From: Arenibacter sp. 6A1 | GTDB lineage: Bacteria > Bacteroidota > Bacteroidia > Flavobacteriales > Flavobacteriaceae | NCBI RefSeq assembly: GCF_012272855.1 | Contig: NZ_JAAXCQ010000001.1 | Span: 248,001 to 312,000 of the forward strand | Direction: 5' to 3' | DNA length: 64,000 nt | Shown: positions 48,595 through 57,699 of the stretch, piece by piece | How the letters are laid out: the number at the start of each line of letters is the position of its first letter | Position numbering within the stretch: position 1 is the first letter of the stretch | Position numbers and translations under genes: made by a program | Notes under the pieces: model-generated | What the model saw: the letters and a program-made list of their open reading frames with translations, nothing else | Databases searched by the model: none | What the model was told of the DNA's origin: nothing

Positions 48595-48706
48595 GGGTTT
48601 ATGTGTTAATTAATCAATGTGAAAATGTAATAATGGGTTAATGTGAAAATGTACCAATTGATTAATGTAACAATTGGTTAATGTAACAATAGGTTAATTC
48701 GCTCAA
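48595..48706 (+). repeat. Low-complexity TTAATGTAACAATTGG-type repeats
   Basis: Iterations of short AT-rich words (GTTAATGTAACAAT, GTGAAAATGTACCAAT). Similar sequence recurs at 48883-48991, within the 53-54.8 kb array and at 61530-61880. Confidence 0.75.
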
Positions 48707-48831
48707 TTGAAGTTGCCGAAAATAACCACTATAGGACATCAAAAATGAAAACTCATAAAAGAGCTGGTTTTACTGCGATTAATATTTGGAATATAAATGA
48801 ACCTCAAAGTCGGGAGACTTTGCGGAACAGG
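48707..48831 (+). repeat. Direct repeat, copy 1 (about 125 bp)
   Basis: Starts TTGAAGTTGCCGAAAATAAC and includes GAGCTGGTTTT and the hairpin AAAGTCGGGAGACTTT. A diverged copy lies at 48992-49113. Confidence 0.75.
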
Positions 48832-48991
48832 GATTGTGGTAACTGAGAGGCCTGTTGTTTTTTAATGAAACAAATGGGTTGGAGTAATTTGAAAATGAGA
48901 GAATTTGAAAATCGGGTTGGATCTTAACTGATGGACAGATGCCTTATTAATATAACAATGATCTACTGTAGCAACGGGTTAATTCTTTAAA

Positions 48992-49113
48992 CTGAAGTTG
49001 CCGAAAATAACTACTATAGAACACCAAAAAAGAAGATTCAAAAAGAGCTGGTTTTGCTTCGATTATCATTGGGAATATAAATGAACCTCAAAGTCGTGAG
49101 GCTTTCGAAACAG
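48992..49113 (+). repeat. Direct repeat, copy 2 (about 122 bp)
   Basis: Diverged copy of 48707-48831, sharing GAAGTTGCCGAAAATAAC, AGAGCTGGTTTT and GGAATATAAATGAACC with scattered changes. The rest of 49114-49208 contains fragments resembling the AAGCGTGACGCTT module and the ATCGTTGCATT element. Confidence 0.7.
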
Positions 49114-49208
49114 GCTCTTTTAAATTAATGCAGTCCTAGTATTTTTTACTGTACGGGTACAAGAGTGACGCTCGCTGCCCAGGTAAATCGTTGCATTCAC
49201 AATCGGGC

Positions 49209-50105
49209 CTACACCGACATCTGCATTCTAGGTTTATTGGTAACCTTACTTAAGTCCCAATGGCTAATGTCTTGTTGAAAGCCATTAGCTTCGTAAAACA
49301 TATAGGCCATATCGGTTACCGCCCCAACATTCCAACGGCCAATATCCTGATTGAAGGCCTTTGCCCCATAAAACATCATGGACATGGTTTTAACACTAGC
49401 GACATCCCAAGAACCTATATCCTGGTTAAAACTATAGGCATTAAAAAACATCTTTGACATATTGGTTACCTTACCAACATTCCAACTCCCGATATCCTGA
49501 TTAAAACTAAAGGCATTAAAGAACATACCGGTCATATTAGTGACATTACTAACATCCCAAGCACCAATATCCTGATTAAAGGCTTTAGCCTCATAAAACA
49601 TACAACTCATATTGGTCACCAAGGACAGGTCTGGGACATCCTTGGCATTTATAACCATATTGGAACATTTATAAAAGCTGTAATACATAGAGACCCATTG
49701 TTGCGACCCCCATTGTTCTACGGACAATAGTTTTTCGCTATCACTGTGGCTAGGGAAATATAGGTGTGGAAAATCACCGCTAATTCTAACGGTATAGATC
49801 CCTGGTTCTTGGTATGTATGGGTAGTGCTCTCGGTATAGACTTCTGTATCTATGGAACCATCGCCCCAATCGACCGTATAATGAAACCTTCCCAGTCCTG
49901 TGGGTAAGCATATTTGGTTGGACAAGGATTTTCCAAAGTTGTCAGTTTTCCAAACGGTAATAAAATCTTTGCTGTTATTGACCTTACCGCCTTGAACAGT
50001 ACTGCCGAATACTGCCTTTTCACCATGCAATTCATTATTAAAGGACGTTTCTTTTACTGACATACTTTTTAATTTGAGGTTCCTACAAATAGCCTTTTTA
50101 TCCAT
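49209..50105 (-). CDS. BspA/DUF285-type repeat protein without signal peptide
   Basis: 298 residues. A PKD-like strand segment (VDWGDGSID, about 78-86) precedes five copies of a 25-residue repeat, with FNQDIG at 176, 201, 226 and 251 and FQQDIS at 276. This is the DUF285/BspA surface-repeat pattern. Surface members normally have a signal peptide and, in flavobacteria, a C-terminal sorting domain; neither is present here. Either the protein stays inside, or it is a fragment that has lost both ends. An internal start at Met15 is possible. It sits in repeat-rich DNA. Confidence 0.75.
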   Translation of the reverse strand: MDKKAICRNLKLKSMSVKETSFNNELHGEKAVFGSTVQGGKVNNSKDFITVWKTDNFGKSLSNQICLPTGLGRFHYTVDWGDGSIDTEVYTESTTHTYQEPGIYTVRISGDFPHLYFPSHSDSEKLLSVEQWGSQQWVSMYYSFYKCSNMVINAKDVPDLSLVTNMSCMFYEAKAFNQDIGAWDVSNVTNMTGMFFNAFSFNQDIGSWNVGKVTNMSKMFFNAYSFNQDIGSWDVASVKTMSMMFYGAKAFNQDIGRWNVGAVTDMAYMFYEANGFQQDISHWDLSKVTNKPRMQMSV

Positions 50106-50144
50106 TTAGGAACGACAATTTCCTAAAAATAAGATAAAAGACTC

Positions 50145-50176
50145 CGATTAATTTTAATCGACTTGACATATGTCAA
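50145..50176. promoter_or_regulatory. Two adjacent palindromes upstream of BspA-like gene
   Basis: CGATTAA-TT-TTAATCG (50145-50160) is followed by the perfect palindrome TTGACATATGTCAA (50163-50176), which fits the TTGA-N6-TCAA core of Crp/Fnr-family operators. It lies about 60 bases upstream of the start at 50105. The rest of 50177-50645 shows no gene. Confidence 0.35.
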
Positions 50177-50645
50177 GAAACACCCTGTCTTTTTTACTAT
50201 TTCCTTGGAAATAACTATCTAATGTACGATTTATATTTCTTTTTAATATTTTTAATCCTGCAATTTAATCAAAAACTCAAGAACGAATAAAGCTTTATTT
50301 TTTTATAATTATCCAAATTGTTTTATAAAAACCAGTACAATATTGGGAAGGTTTGCCCATTTTAGATATGACTATTGTTATTTGAAACAACTTTTATCCG
50401 ACCTCCTCTACACCGCTATCAATGGTGTATTGTCAATAGTTTTTGGACTGATATGATTCCACAACTTAAAAGCACCCCTCCACAACTGTCGTTCCTATTT
50501 ATACGTTTATTCACTTTTCCTTTATATATCATATTTATTGGCATATTTGGCAAGAGGTACATCATGATATCCTTAACTTTACCATACGACCATAACTATT
50601 AATAGGAAGGGCGACTATTCTACTTCCTACAAAACGATCGACAAC

Positions 50646-52007
50646 ATGAAAAATACGGTGAAGTCTATAAACCCTTTCAACAATGAATTATTGCAGGAAT
50701 ACAAACTGTTTTCTGATCAACAGATAGCGCAGGTGTTACAGCAAACGGCATCAAGTTTTAGCAAATGGAAGAAGGAACCTATTGACGACAGGGCCAAATT
50801 ATTGTCTAAGGTGGGCAAGCTATTGGAATTGCAGAAATATAAATTCGCCAAACTTATTACTCAAGAAATGGGCAAACCTTTGGTACAAAGTATCGCTGAA
50901 GTAGAAAAATGCGCTTGGGTATGTGAATTTTATGCGGTCAACGCTGATGATTTTTTGTGTGATGATCTTATTGAGACCGAGGCTCGAGAGAGTTTTATCA
51001 GTTACGACCCTTTGGGATGTATACTGGCCATCATGCCATGGAACTTTCCCTTTTGGCAAGTATTGCGCTTTGCGGCTCCTACCCTAACGGCAGGAAATAC
51101 CGTTATCTTAAAACATGCCGCCAATGTAAGCGGATGTGCCATGGCGCTAGAGCAATTATTTGAGGAGGCGGGCTACCCTAAAGGATGTTTCCAAGTTATT
51201 ATTGCCGACCACCAGCAGGTAGAAAGCCTTATAGAAAACACTATTGTCAAGGCCGTCACCTTAACCGGTAGTGAAAAGGCAGGCAGACACATTGCCGCCA
51301 TCGCTGGAAAAAACCTAAAAAAAACAGTCTTAGAACTCGGTGGCAACAATGCTTGCATCGTATGGGAAGATGCCGATTTGGATGGCCATGTAAAAACGAT
51401 GGTGAATGCTCGGATGTTAAATGCGGGGCAAAGCTGTATTGCCGCGAAACGATTCATCGTAGTGGCCGATATTTACGAGGAATTCATAGCGAAATTCCAG
51501 CAACAAGTACAATTACTTCACCAAGGCGACCCTATGGATCCGGAGACCGACATCAGTGTATTGGCCCGTCCGGATTTGGCCGATATCGTTGCGCAACAGG
51601 TAACCGACTCCGTTGCAAAGGGGGCAGAAGTCCTTATAGGCCACAAAAAGGACAAGGCTTATTATGCCCCTACCATTCTTACTAAAGTGACTCCCGACAT
51701 GCCTGTCTTTAAAGAAGAAGTATTTGGTCCTGTAGCCGCCATTATCAAGGCCAAGGACAGAGAAGAGTCTTTAGCCTTGGCCGCCAATACCGCTTTTGGA
51801 TTGGGCACCATGCTTTTTACCCAAGACTTAAAAGCTGCCCGTCATTGTATCGATCAAATAGAGGACGGCGCATTTTTCATCAATGAGATGGTAAAATCGG
51901 ACCCAAGGCTGCCCTTTGGAGGTACCAAAGCATCGGGCTATGGCCGAGAACTCTCCAAGGAGGGGATCCTAGAATTTGTCAATAAAAAAACGGTCTTCCT
52001 ACAATAG
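50646..52007 (+). CDS. NAD(P)-dependent aldehyde dehydrogenase (succinate-semialdehyde dehydrogenase-like)
   Basis: 453 residues with all ALDH elements: IMPWNFPFWQVLRFAAPTL (about 126-144), LELGGNNACIVWEDADLD carrying the general-base Glu, and LNAGQSCIAAKR with the nucleophile Cys. SSADH-type enzymes are the closest in pattern, but substrate is not certain. It converges on a saccharopine-dehydrogenase-like gene, which may hint at shared amino-acid breakdown. Confidence 0.88.
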   Translation: MKNTVKSINPFNNELLQEYKLFSDQQIAQVLQQTASSFSKWKKEPIDDRAKLLSKVGKLLELQKYKFAKLITQEMGKPLVQSIAEVEKCAWVCEFYAVNADDFLCDDLIETEARESFISYDPLGCILAIMPWNFPFWQVLRFAAPTLTAGNTVILKHAANVSGCAMALEQLFEEAGYPKGCFQVIIADHQQVESLIENTIVKAVTLTGSEKAGRHIAAIAGKNLKKTVLELGGNNACIVWEDADLDGHVKTMVNARMLNAGQSCIAAKRFIVVADIYEEFIAKFQQQVQLLHQGDPMDPETDISVLARPDLADIVAQQVTDSVAKGAEVLIGHKKDKAYYAPTILTKVTPDMPVFKEEVFGPVAAIIKAKDREESLALAANTAFGLGTMLFTQDLKAARHCIDQIEDGAFFINEMVKSDPRLPFGGTKASGYGRELSKEGILEFVNKKTVFLQ

Positions 52008-52042
52008 TATCTTGATGCGGTAAGGTGAAAGACTTATTAGGG

Positions 52043-53185
52043 CTACACCTTACCGTACACAGGAATTATAAAATCCCCTTTTAAAAAAGGTTCTGGATTT
52101 ATGGTACTCTGAAGGATTACTCCAGATTGAGGTCTCTCTAGCAACATTTGGGCCGCTTGTAGCAAGGGCACGGCCGTAGTGGTCTGGATGGCCCTTAGCA
52201 TATGTTTCCCCACTTTTTGCGGTAGTATCCGTTTGGCGACTTCCCTCCTTCTTAGAATTCCACGGGCGTCTTTTCCCTGTACAGCGGCATATAGAATTAT
52301 CTGATCGTCTTGGATAAGGGGAATTTTAGCGATCATTTTTTGCTGCAATTTCACCACGGGATTAGCGGCATTGCCCAAATTTCGTATTTGCTCCTGCACC
52401 CAGGCATAATGGCCCGGATGCCGCAGTGTTTTATAGTCTAGGGAAGCTACTTTTCCGGCTAGGGCATTTGGTAAATCTGCTGCCCCGCCCGAAGTCAGGT
52501 CCTCTTCATAAGCGATACCGTCTATCAAAATAGTGGCCCGTTCGGACAGGGCCGGAAGTTTTACCTTTTTATAGTCTCGTAGTGCTTCGGCCTCTTTTAA
52601 ATATTCCGTGGCCACTCCGACCGGACTCCATGTAAACCCGTAATAATGGGGCCCAACGGCATGTTTGGTAAGGGCTCCTACCTTAAATTCTAGGGTGTCG
52701 ACCTTTTCTACGCTATAATCTTTACAAAACTGTTGAAAAAGCATATTTGCCAAAATATCTATATACCCCGGTGCCAATCCGGTCTGCAGTACAAATCCGG
52801 TTTTAGCTTCTTTTGCCAAAGCCATTATCTGATTGGTCTCGGCTACATATTCGGTGAGGTTGGCATAATGCATCTGGTAGTCTTTTGCCAATTGGGCCAT
52901 TTTTGGGGCCATCGCTCCAGGCAGACAATCGAGCAAGACATCGGCAGTGCGCATTAGCTCCTTCATTTCTGGAGTGATGCCGTCCTCGGGAAGATGAAAA
53001 GCCGTTAAAGAACATGCTTTTGTTGTCCCGGCTTCAATCCACTTAGCTACCCTTTGTGCCTTTTCGAGGGTTCGGTTACCGATAAAAATATTGGGGGTAA
53101 CTTGGCTCCATTCTGCCAAAATGAGTCCCGCTGCCTCTGCGATGCCCCCGGCGCCGGCAATAAGGATATTGTATTGCTTTTTCAT
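52043..53185 (-). CDS. Saccharopine dehydrogenase-like NAD(P)-binding protein
   Basis: 380 residues opening with a Rossmann motif (ILIAGAGGIAEAAG, about 7-20). The middle has GLAPGYIDILANML, as in saccharopine/homospermidine dehydrogenase relatives, and a C-terminal domain follows. Exact substrate unknown. A 10-bp stem (52018-52027 with 52046-52055) without a T run lies between it and the convergent aldehyde dehydrogenase. Confidence 0.82.
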   Translation of the reverse strand: MKKQYNILIAGAGGIAEAAGLILAEWSQVTPNIFIGNRTLEKAQRVAKWIEAGTTKACSLTAFHLPEDGITPEMKELMRTADVLLDCLPGAMAPKMAQLAKDYQMHYANLTEYVAETNQIMALAKEAKTGFVLQTGLAPGYIDILANMLFQQFCKDYSVEKVDTLEFKVGALTKHAVGPHYYGFTWSPVGVATEYLKEAEALRDYKKVKLPALSERATILIDGIAYEEDLTSGGAADLPNALAGKVASLDYKTLRHPGHYAWVQEQIRNLGNAANPVVKLQQKMIAKIPLIQDDQIILYAAVQGKDARGILRRREVAKRILPQKVGKHMLRAIQTTTAVPLLQAAQMLLERPQSGVILQSTINPEPFLKGDFIIPVYGKV

Positions 53186-53340
53186 ATGTAGCTATTTATA
53201 GTTTTTTTTAAGGCCATAAGTAATTCGCAAAGCTTCATTGGTATTTGCGATTAGCTTTTGGTCATGCTCCTTCCATATAAGAAAGATACTATTTTCTTGG
53301 GAGATTTTGGTGAGCCCAATTGGAATTTGTGGGGGTTGGA

Positions 53341-54790
53341 TTGTTCTTCTTTTCTAGAAGCATTCTACCAGCCGGCTCTCGATACTATTTTCCTTGCGCC
53401 ACTACGGAAAATCACTCTTTTAGGAATGAAAATTATCGTAAACTGCTTACTCTTGCCGGCACAAGCGTGACGCTTGCGCTAGCGGGGGTTCATGTGGAAA
53501 TGTACCAATTAAATAATGTAACAATTGGCGAAGTTACGTTTTAAAATTAGCTTTTGGATACCTTGAAGATTTTGGGATTCTAATCGCGACAATCATAGCC
53601 CCGCAGGGGGGACATTTTAATTGGATCGTAAAATATTTATAAAAGGGCAAACACCCACACCCAAAATACCAACGATAAGAGTATTTTTCTTTGATTCTTG
53701 ATTTCTGACTCATTGACGGCACAAGCGTGACGCTTGCGCTAGCGGGGGGTTTATGTGGAAATGTACCAATTAAATAATGTAGCAATTGGTTAATGTACCA
53801 ATTGGAAAGTATCGTTTGAAAATTGGTTTTTGGATACCTTGAAGATTTTGGGATTCTAATCGCGACAATCATAGCCCGGAGGGGCGACATTTTAATTGGA
53901 TCGTAAAATGTTTATAAAACGGTAAACACCCACACCCAAAATTCCAACGATAAGAGTTTTTTTATTTGATTCTTGATTCATGACTCATTGACGGCACAAG
54001 CGTGACGCTTGCGCTAGCGGGGGGTCATGAGGAAATGTATCCATTAAATAATGTAGCAATTGGAAAAGTATCGTTTAAAAATTGGTTTTTGGATACCTTG
54101 AAGATTTTGGGATTCTAATCGCGACAATCATTGCCCTGCTGGGGGGCGACATTTTAATTGGATCGTAAAATATTTATAAAAGGGTAAACACCCACACCCA
54201 AAATTACAACGATAAGAGTTTTTTTATTTGATTTCTGACTCATTGACGGCACAAGCGTGACGCTTGCGCTAGCGGGGGATTGTTCTTCTTTTAAAGAAAC
54301 AGAAATGTTAACGGCTCTCGATACTATTTTCCTTGCAGCGCTGTGGAAAATCACTCGAGGTACTCTAGGTTTTAGGAATGAAAATTATTTTAAACTGCTT
54401 ACTCTTGCCGGCACAAGCGTGACGCTTGCGCTAGCGGGGGAAGTTTCGTTTTAAAATTGGCTTTTGGATACCTTGATGATTTTGGGATTCTAATCGCGAC
54501 AATCATTGCCCCGCTGGGGGGCGACATTTTAATTGGATCGTAAAATATTTATAAAAGGGTAAACACCCACACCCAAAATTACAACGATAAGAGTTTTTTT
54601 ATTTGATTTCTGACTCATTGACGGCACAAGCGTGACGCTTGCGCTAGCGGGGTTCATGTGGAAATGTACCAATTAAATAATGTAACAATTGGAAAAGTAT
54701 CGTTTAAAAATTGGTTTTTGGATACCTTGATGGTATTGGCATTCCATTCGCGACAATCATAGCCCCGGAGGGCCGACATATTAATAATGA
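53341..54790 (+). repeat. Array of degenerate modular repeats
   Basis: About 1.45 kb of recurring modules, no gene. Module A (GGCACAAGCGTGACGCTTGC, then GCTAGCGGGG; inner hairpin AAGCGTGACGCTT) starts at 53458, 53718, 53993, 54248, 54410 and 54623. Module D (GGATACCTTGA...GCGACAATCAT...GGATCGTAAAAT) follows A copies 1, 2, 3, 5 and, shortened, 6. Module C (CTCGATACTATTTTCC...GGAAAATCACTC) lies at about 53371-53418 and 54313-54360. Spacing of A is 260, 275, 255, 162 and 213 bases. Short open frames here are by-products. Confidence 0.85.
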
Positions 54791-54828
54791 TGGCATTATT
54801 TGTATTAATAGGTGTCGTGGATTCATTC

Positions 54829-54857
54829 GTAGAGACGCCCAAATTGGGCGTCTCTAC
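54829..54857. repeat. Near-perfect palindrome GTAGAGACGCCC...
   Basis: A 14-bp perfect stem (54829-54842 with 54844-54857) around one base. The GTAGAGACG...CGTCTCTAC type recurs in Bacteroidota and cyanobacteria, to my recollection as a dispersed palindrome. Confidence 0.7.
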
Positions 54858-54867
54858 CATGGCTGCA

Positions 54868-54903
54868 AATGCAAATCGTTGCATTTTCCGTTCGGTCCTC
54901 TTT
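54868..54903 (+). repeat. AAATGCAA-N4-TTGCATTT element, copy 1
   Basis: Hairpin-forming sequence followed by CGGTCCT; its reverse complement recurs at 62301-62338 with few changes. Confidence 0.6.
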
Positions 54904-54936
54904 TATCTTTTTCATTGCTAATTGATCATTGTATTC

Positions 54937-55024
54937 GCGTTAGCTTTTGCAGCGGCATCCTTTTTTAGGGGCATCGCCCCTAAAAAAGATACAGCGGAAA
55001 GAGCGCCCCGATAGGGGAACGCCC
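54937..55024 (+). repeat. GCGTTAG...GGGAACGCCC dispersed element, copy 3
   Basis: 88 bp sharing both ends and the GCGGCATCC block with the copies at 9323-9402 and 29946-30025. The centre is different: a 12-bp hairpin, TTTTTTAGGGGC with GCCCCTAAAAAA (54961-54987). Confidence 0.8.
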
Positions 55025-55058
55025 AACAAAAAATGGCCCTTATAAAGAGTATGCTATT

Positions 55059-55901
55059 TTACAGATTTGCCTTGTGATAACTCAGTAGCGGAATACTAAT
55101 ATGGTCTTCTATTTTTTTGACCAAGCTTTTGTGGAACAATCTTTTAAAGAAGCCTTTTTCTTCTCTTTCTAGCACTACTAAAAGGTCCGCACCAATGATT
55201 TCGGCATGGGTTTTTAGTTTTTCCTCAATAAAATCGGAAAAAATAAGCTTAAATTCCACTTTCTCATAACCTACTTTTTTCGCTAACATATCTTTAAACC
55301 ATTCCATTTGCTCCTTCCCGGCATATTCCTTTTCCGTTGAGATATGGGCGATAGATATTTTTGCATCCAAGGCCTTTGCCAAGGGCTCTATTTTTTTGAT
55401 CGCAGCAATATCGGCCTCTTCAAAATCGGAGGCATAGAGGATATTCTTTATAGCCATCTCTTCCATACCATTGGGAACGATCAGCAGCGGACAGGGAACT
55501 TTATCCTGCAGCCCTTTGCCGATATCGCCCACAAACAGTCCACGTTCGGTATGTTTGTCCTTACGCCCTATTATAATCAACCCTACCTCCGATTCCTTGG
55601 CCTTTTTTAGAATCCCCTGGGAGATGAATTCCACACGCTCTACCACACACTCCACCGCCTTGCCTTCTAGATGGCCCAAGTGTTTGGTACAATAAGCCGT
55701 TAATATTTCTTGTTGCTCCTTGATTACATGGTGGGCTATTTGTTGAGGCGGACGCGAAACCGACACCCGTATCATCGGCAGTTCATGGCCATAGTACACC
55801 ATTAATTTTGCTCCTAAGCGAACACTTAGTTCGTAGGCGTATTTTAAGGCTGCAGCAGAATTTTCTGTGCGGTCGGTAGCGTACAAGATGCTTTTTATCA
55901 T
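55059..55901 (-). CDS. Universal stress protein (tandem UspA domains), fourth of four
   Basis: 280 residues forming two UspA domains of about 140. The first has the standard opening (ILYATDRTENSAAALKYA), but its nucleotide loop is weaker (GRKDKHTERGLFVGDIG) than the GxxG-x9-GS loop of its three neighbours. It may be a non-ATP type. Last in a four-gene minus-strand run; 93 bases separate it from the next. Confidence 0.82.
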   Translation of the reverse strand: MIKSILYATDRTENSAAALKYAYELSVRLGAKLMVYYGHELPMIRVSVSRPPQQIAHHVIKEQQEILTAYCTKHLGHLEGKAVECVVERVEFISQGILKKAKESEVGLIIIGRKDKHTERGLFVGDIGKGLQDKVPCPLLIVPNGMEEMAIKNILYASDFEEADIAAIKKIEPLAKALDAKISIAHISTEKEYAGKEQMEWFKDMLAKKVGYEKVEFKLIFSDFIEEKLKTHAEIIGADLLVVLEREEKGFFKRLFHKSLVKKIEDHISIPLLSYHKANL

Positions 55902-55994
55902 ATCTACATTATTTATCGTTAAAACTATGGGCTTTTAGGCTTACTTTTTATGACTTCGGTCATATTATAAAGCCTCGCGTATAGTTGTAGCGGA

Positions 55995-56804
55995 TTACTT
56001 GGCTTTAGGAAGTGCCAAAAACGGTACTTTGCTCACAAAAACAAGGTGATGCACCACGGCTTCGCGCAACAGTTTTTCAAAAAAACTACGCTTGTTATAG
56101 ACCATTGCGACCATCCCAATATGCTGATTTTCTTTTTCTAACATTAGAAGAGTTGATGAAATAGAAGTACTTCTTGGAACTTCTACAAACTTGGGTTTAA
56201 CCGTTTTCAATATTTCCTTCAGGGATTCTCTATTGGCCTCTTGAGACTCCGTAAGCTGTTTTTCTGAAGCTATATGAACTACGGTCAAGGCAGAATTCCA
56301 CCATTGGCAGATCTGAATAAGGGGTTTTAATTCCGATTTTTGGAATTCACTGTTATAGTCATTGGCAAAAACAACCTCATCGGGAATATCGTAATCATAA
56401 TTTTCGGGAACCGCTATAATGGGGCAGTTTTGAACCAGTTGTATCGCCTTCATGGTGGTACTTCCAAGGAGCACGTTCTCTATACCGGACGCTCCCTGGG
56501 TGCCCATAAAAATACATTCGATATTCCAGTCCATAACCGTACTGTTAATGGCATTCACGGGCGAATCGTTTATAGAAACGGGCATAAACCTATGCTGTTT
56601 ATTCTCTTTTTTGGCCTCCATTTTTTTTATAATTTCTGCCAAACCCTCCTTGGAGGCCTTCATAGCGTCTTCTCCCCCAATGTTCCCATAATAGGCATGG
56701 AGTAAATAAAAAGTACAATCGTGCTTTTCTAAAAGATAAACGGAATAATCGATGGCCTTTTGGGCCCTATTGGAAAAATCTGTAGGCAATAGAATCTTCT
56801 TCAT
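55995..56804 (-). CDS. Universal stress protein, third of four
   Basis: 269 residues, two UspA domains. The first domain has ILLPTDFSNRAQKAIDYS and the ATP loop GTQGASGIENVLLGSTT (GxxG-x9-GS/T). The second lacks a clear ATP loop, as is usual for these double proteins. It follows the second gene by 28 bases. Confidence 0.85.
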   Translation of the reverse strand: MKKILLPTDFSNRAQKAIDYSVYLLEKHDCTFYLLHAYYGNIGGEDAMKASKEGLAEIIKKMEAKKENKQHRFMPVSINDSPVNAINSTVMDWNIECIFMGTQGASGIENVLLGSTTMKAIQLVQNCPIIAVPENYDYDIPDEVVFANDYNSEFQKSELKPLIQICQWWNSALTVVHIASEKQLTESQEANRESLKEILKTVKPKFVEVPRSTSISSTLLMLEKENQHIGMVAMVYNKRSFFEKLLREAVVHHLVFVSKVPFLALPKAK

Positions 56805-56832
56805 AATTATTGTCGTCTTTTTATTATCGCAT

Positions 56833-57681
56833 CTACATTGCGGATGGTAAGACCAATAGTGGGACTTCTGTATGGAAGCCTATTTTTTTTACCACCGCTT
56901 CTCGGGTGAGTTTTTCCATAAAACTATGGTGGTAATGCATCAAAGCTATCATATCGGCTTCGGTTTCCCTGGCAAATTCGGTAATGGCCTTGGCTACGTT
57001 TACTTCTATTTCCACCTTATGAAAACTATGCTCTATTCCCTTTAGGCGCTTGCTCAGTAATTCCTTGTTAGATTTTTGTGTATCGCTCATCACAAATTCC
57101 AGGGCCACCTGAAAAACATACACCTCTGCCTTCCAAAGGCTTGCCAGCCTTATTAACGGTTCTAGCTCATGTGCTTCAAAATAGTTACTAAAATCTGTTG
57201 GGAATACTATTCTTTTTAATTGCTGAAAATTATGGGCTTCGGGTACGGCCAGAATGGCCCGATTCCGTATTTTATGAAGTACCTTGACCGTATTACTGCC
57301 TATAAAAATCTCTTTGGCCCCTGTAGCACCAGTGGTTCCCATAACAATAAGTTCTATTTCTTTTTGGCGGACGGTTTCCGAAATGGCATTAATAAGGTGA
57401 TCTGACTTAGAAATTTTCTCGAAAGTGTGTGTAGGATTTCGGTGGTGTTCCCCTAGGTATGTCAACACCTTATCGAGCCCTCTATCGGACTGCTCTGCCA
57501 AGGAGTCAAAAATAACCCCTAACCTTTGTTTTCCCTTTTCGCCCAAAACCTTGGATAACTCCGGATCATAGGCATTAAGGAGCATAAAACAACAAGGTTC
57601 ATTGGCAAATAGTTTTAAGGCGGTAAACATAGCATTCCAGGCATTATCGGAAAAATCGGTGGGCAACAGTATATTCTTCAT
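56833..57681 (-). CDS. Universal stress protein, second of four
   Basis: 282 residues, two UspA domains, with ILLPTDFSDNAWNAM at the start and the ATP-type loop GTTGATGAKEIFIGSNT in domain one. It follows the first gene by 18 bases and shares its layout, so the set arose by tandem duplication. Confidence 0.85.
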   Translation of the reverse strand: MKNILLPTDFSDNAWNAMFTALKLFANEPCCFMLLNAYDPELSKVLGEKGKQRLGVIFDSLAEQSDRGLDKVLTYLGEHHRNPTHTFEKISKSDHLINAISETVRQKEIELIVMGTTGATGAKEIFIGSNTVKVLHKIRNRAILAVPEAHNFQQLKRIVFPTDFSNYFEAHELEPLIRLASLWKAEVYVFQVALEFVMSDTQKSNKELLSKRLKGIEHSFHKVEIEVNVAKAITEFARETEADMIALMHYHHSFMEKLTREAVVKKIGFHTEVPLLVLPSAM

Positions 57682-57699
57682 CCTGCTATGGGTATAATA

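Noticed and set aside
50375-50602. 75-codon open frame
   Set aside because: Composition is that of AT-rich non-coding DNA, no promoter or neighbour link, no recognisable domain.
53458-54652. CRISPR array
   Set aside because: Units are 160-275 bp and unevenly spaced, the intervals are themselves repeated rather than unique, and there are no cas genes.
53258-54884. Several short open frames on both strands and resemblance to an integron cassette array
   Set aside because: The frames repeat with the repeat modules. No integrase is seen, and module A lacks the paired GTTRRRY/RYYYAAC ends of attC sites.
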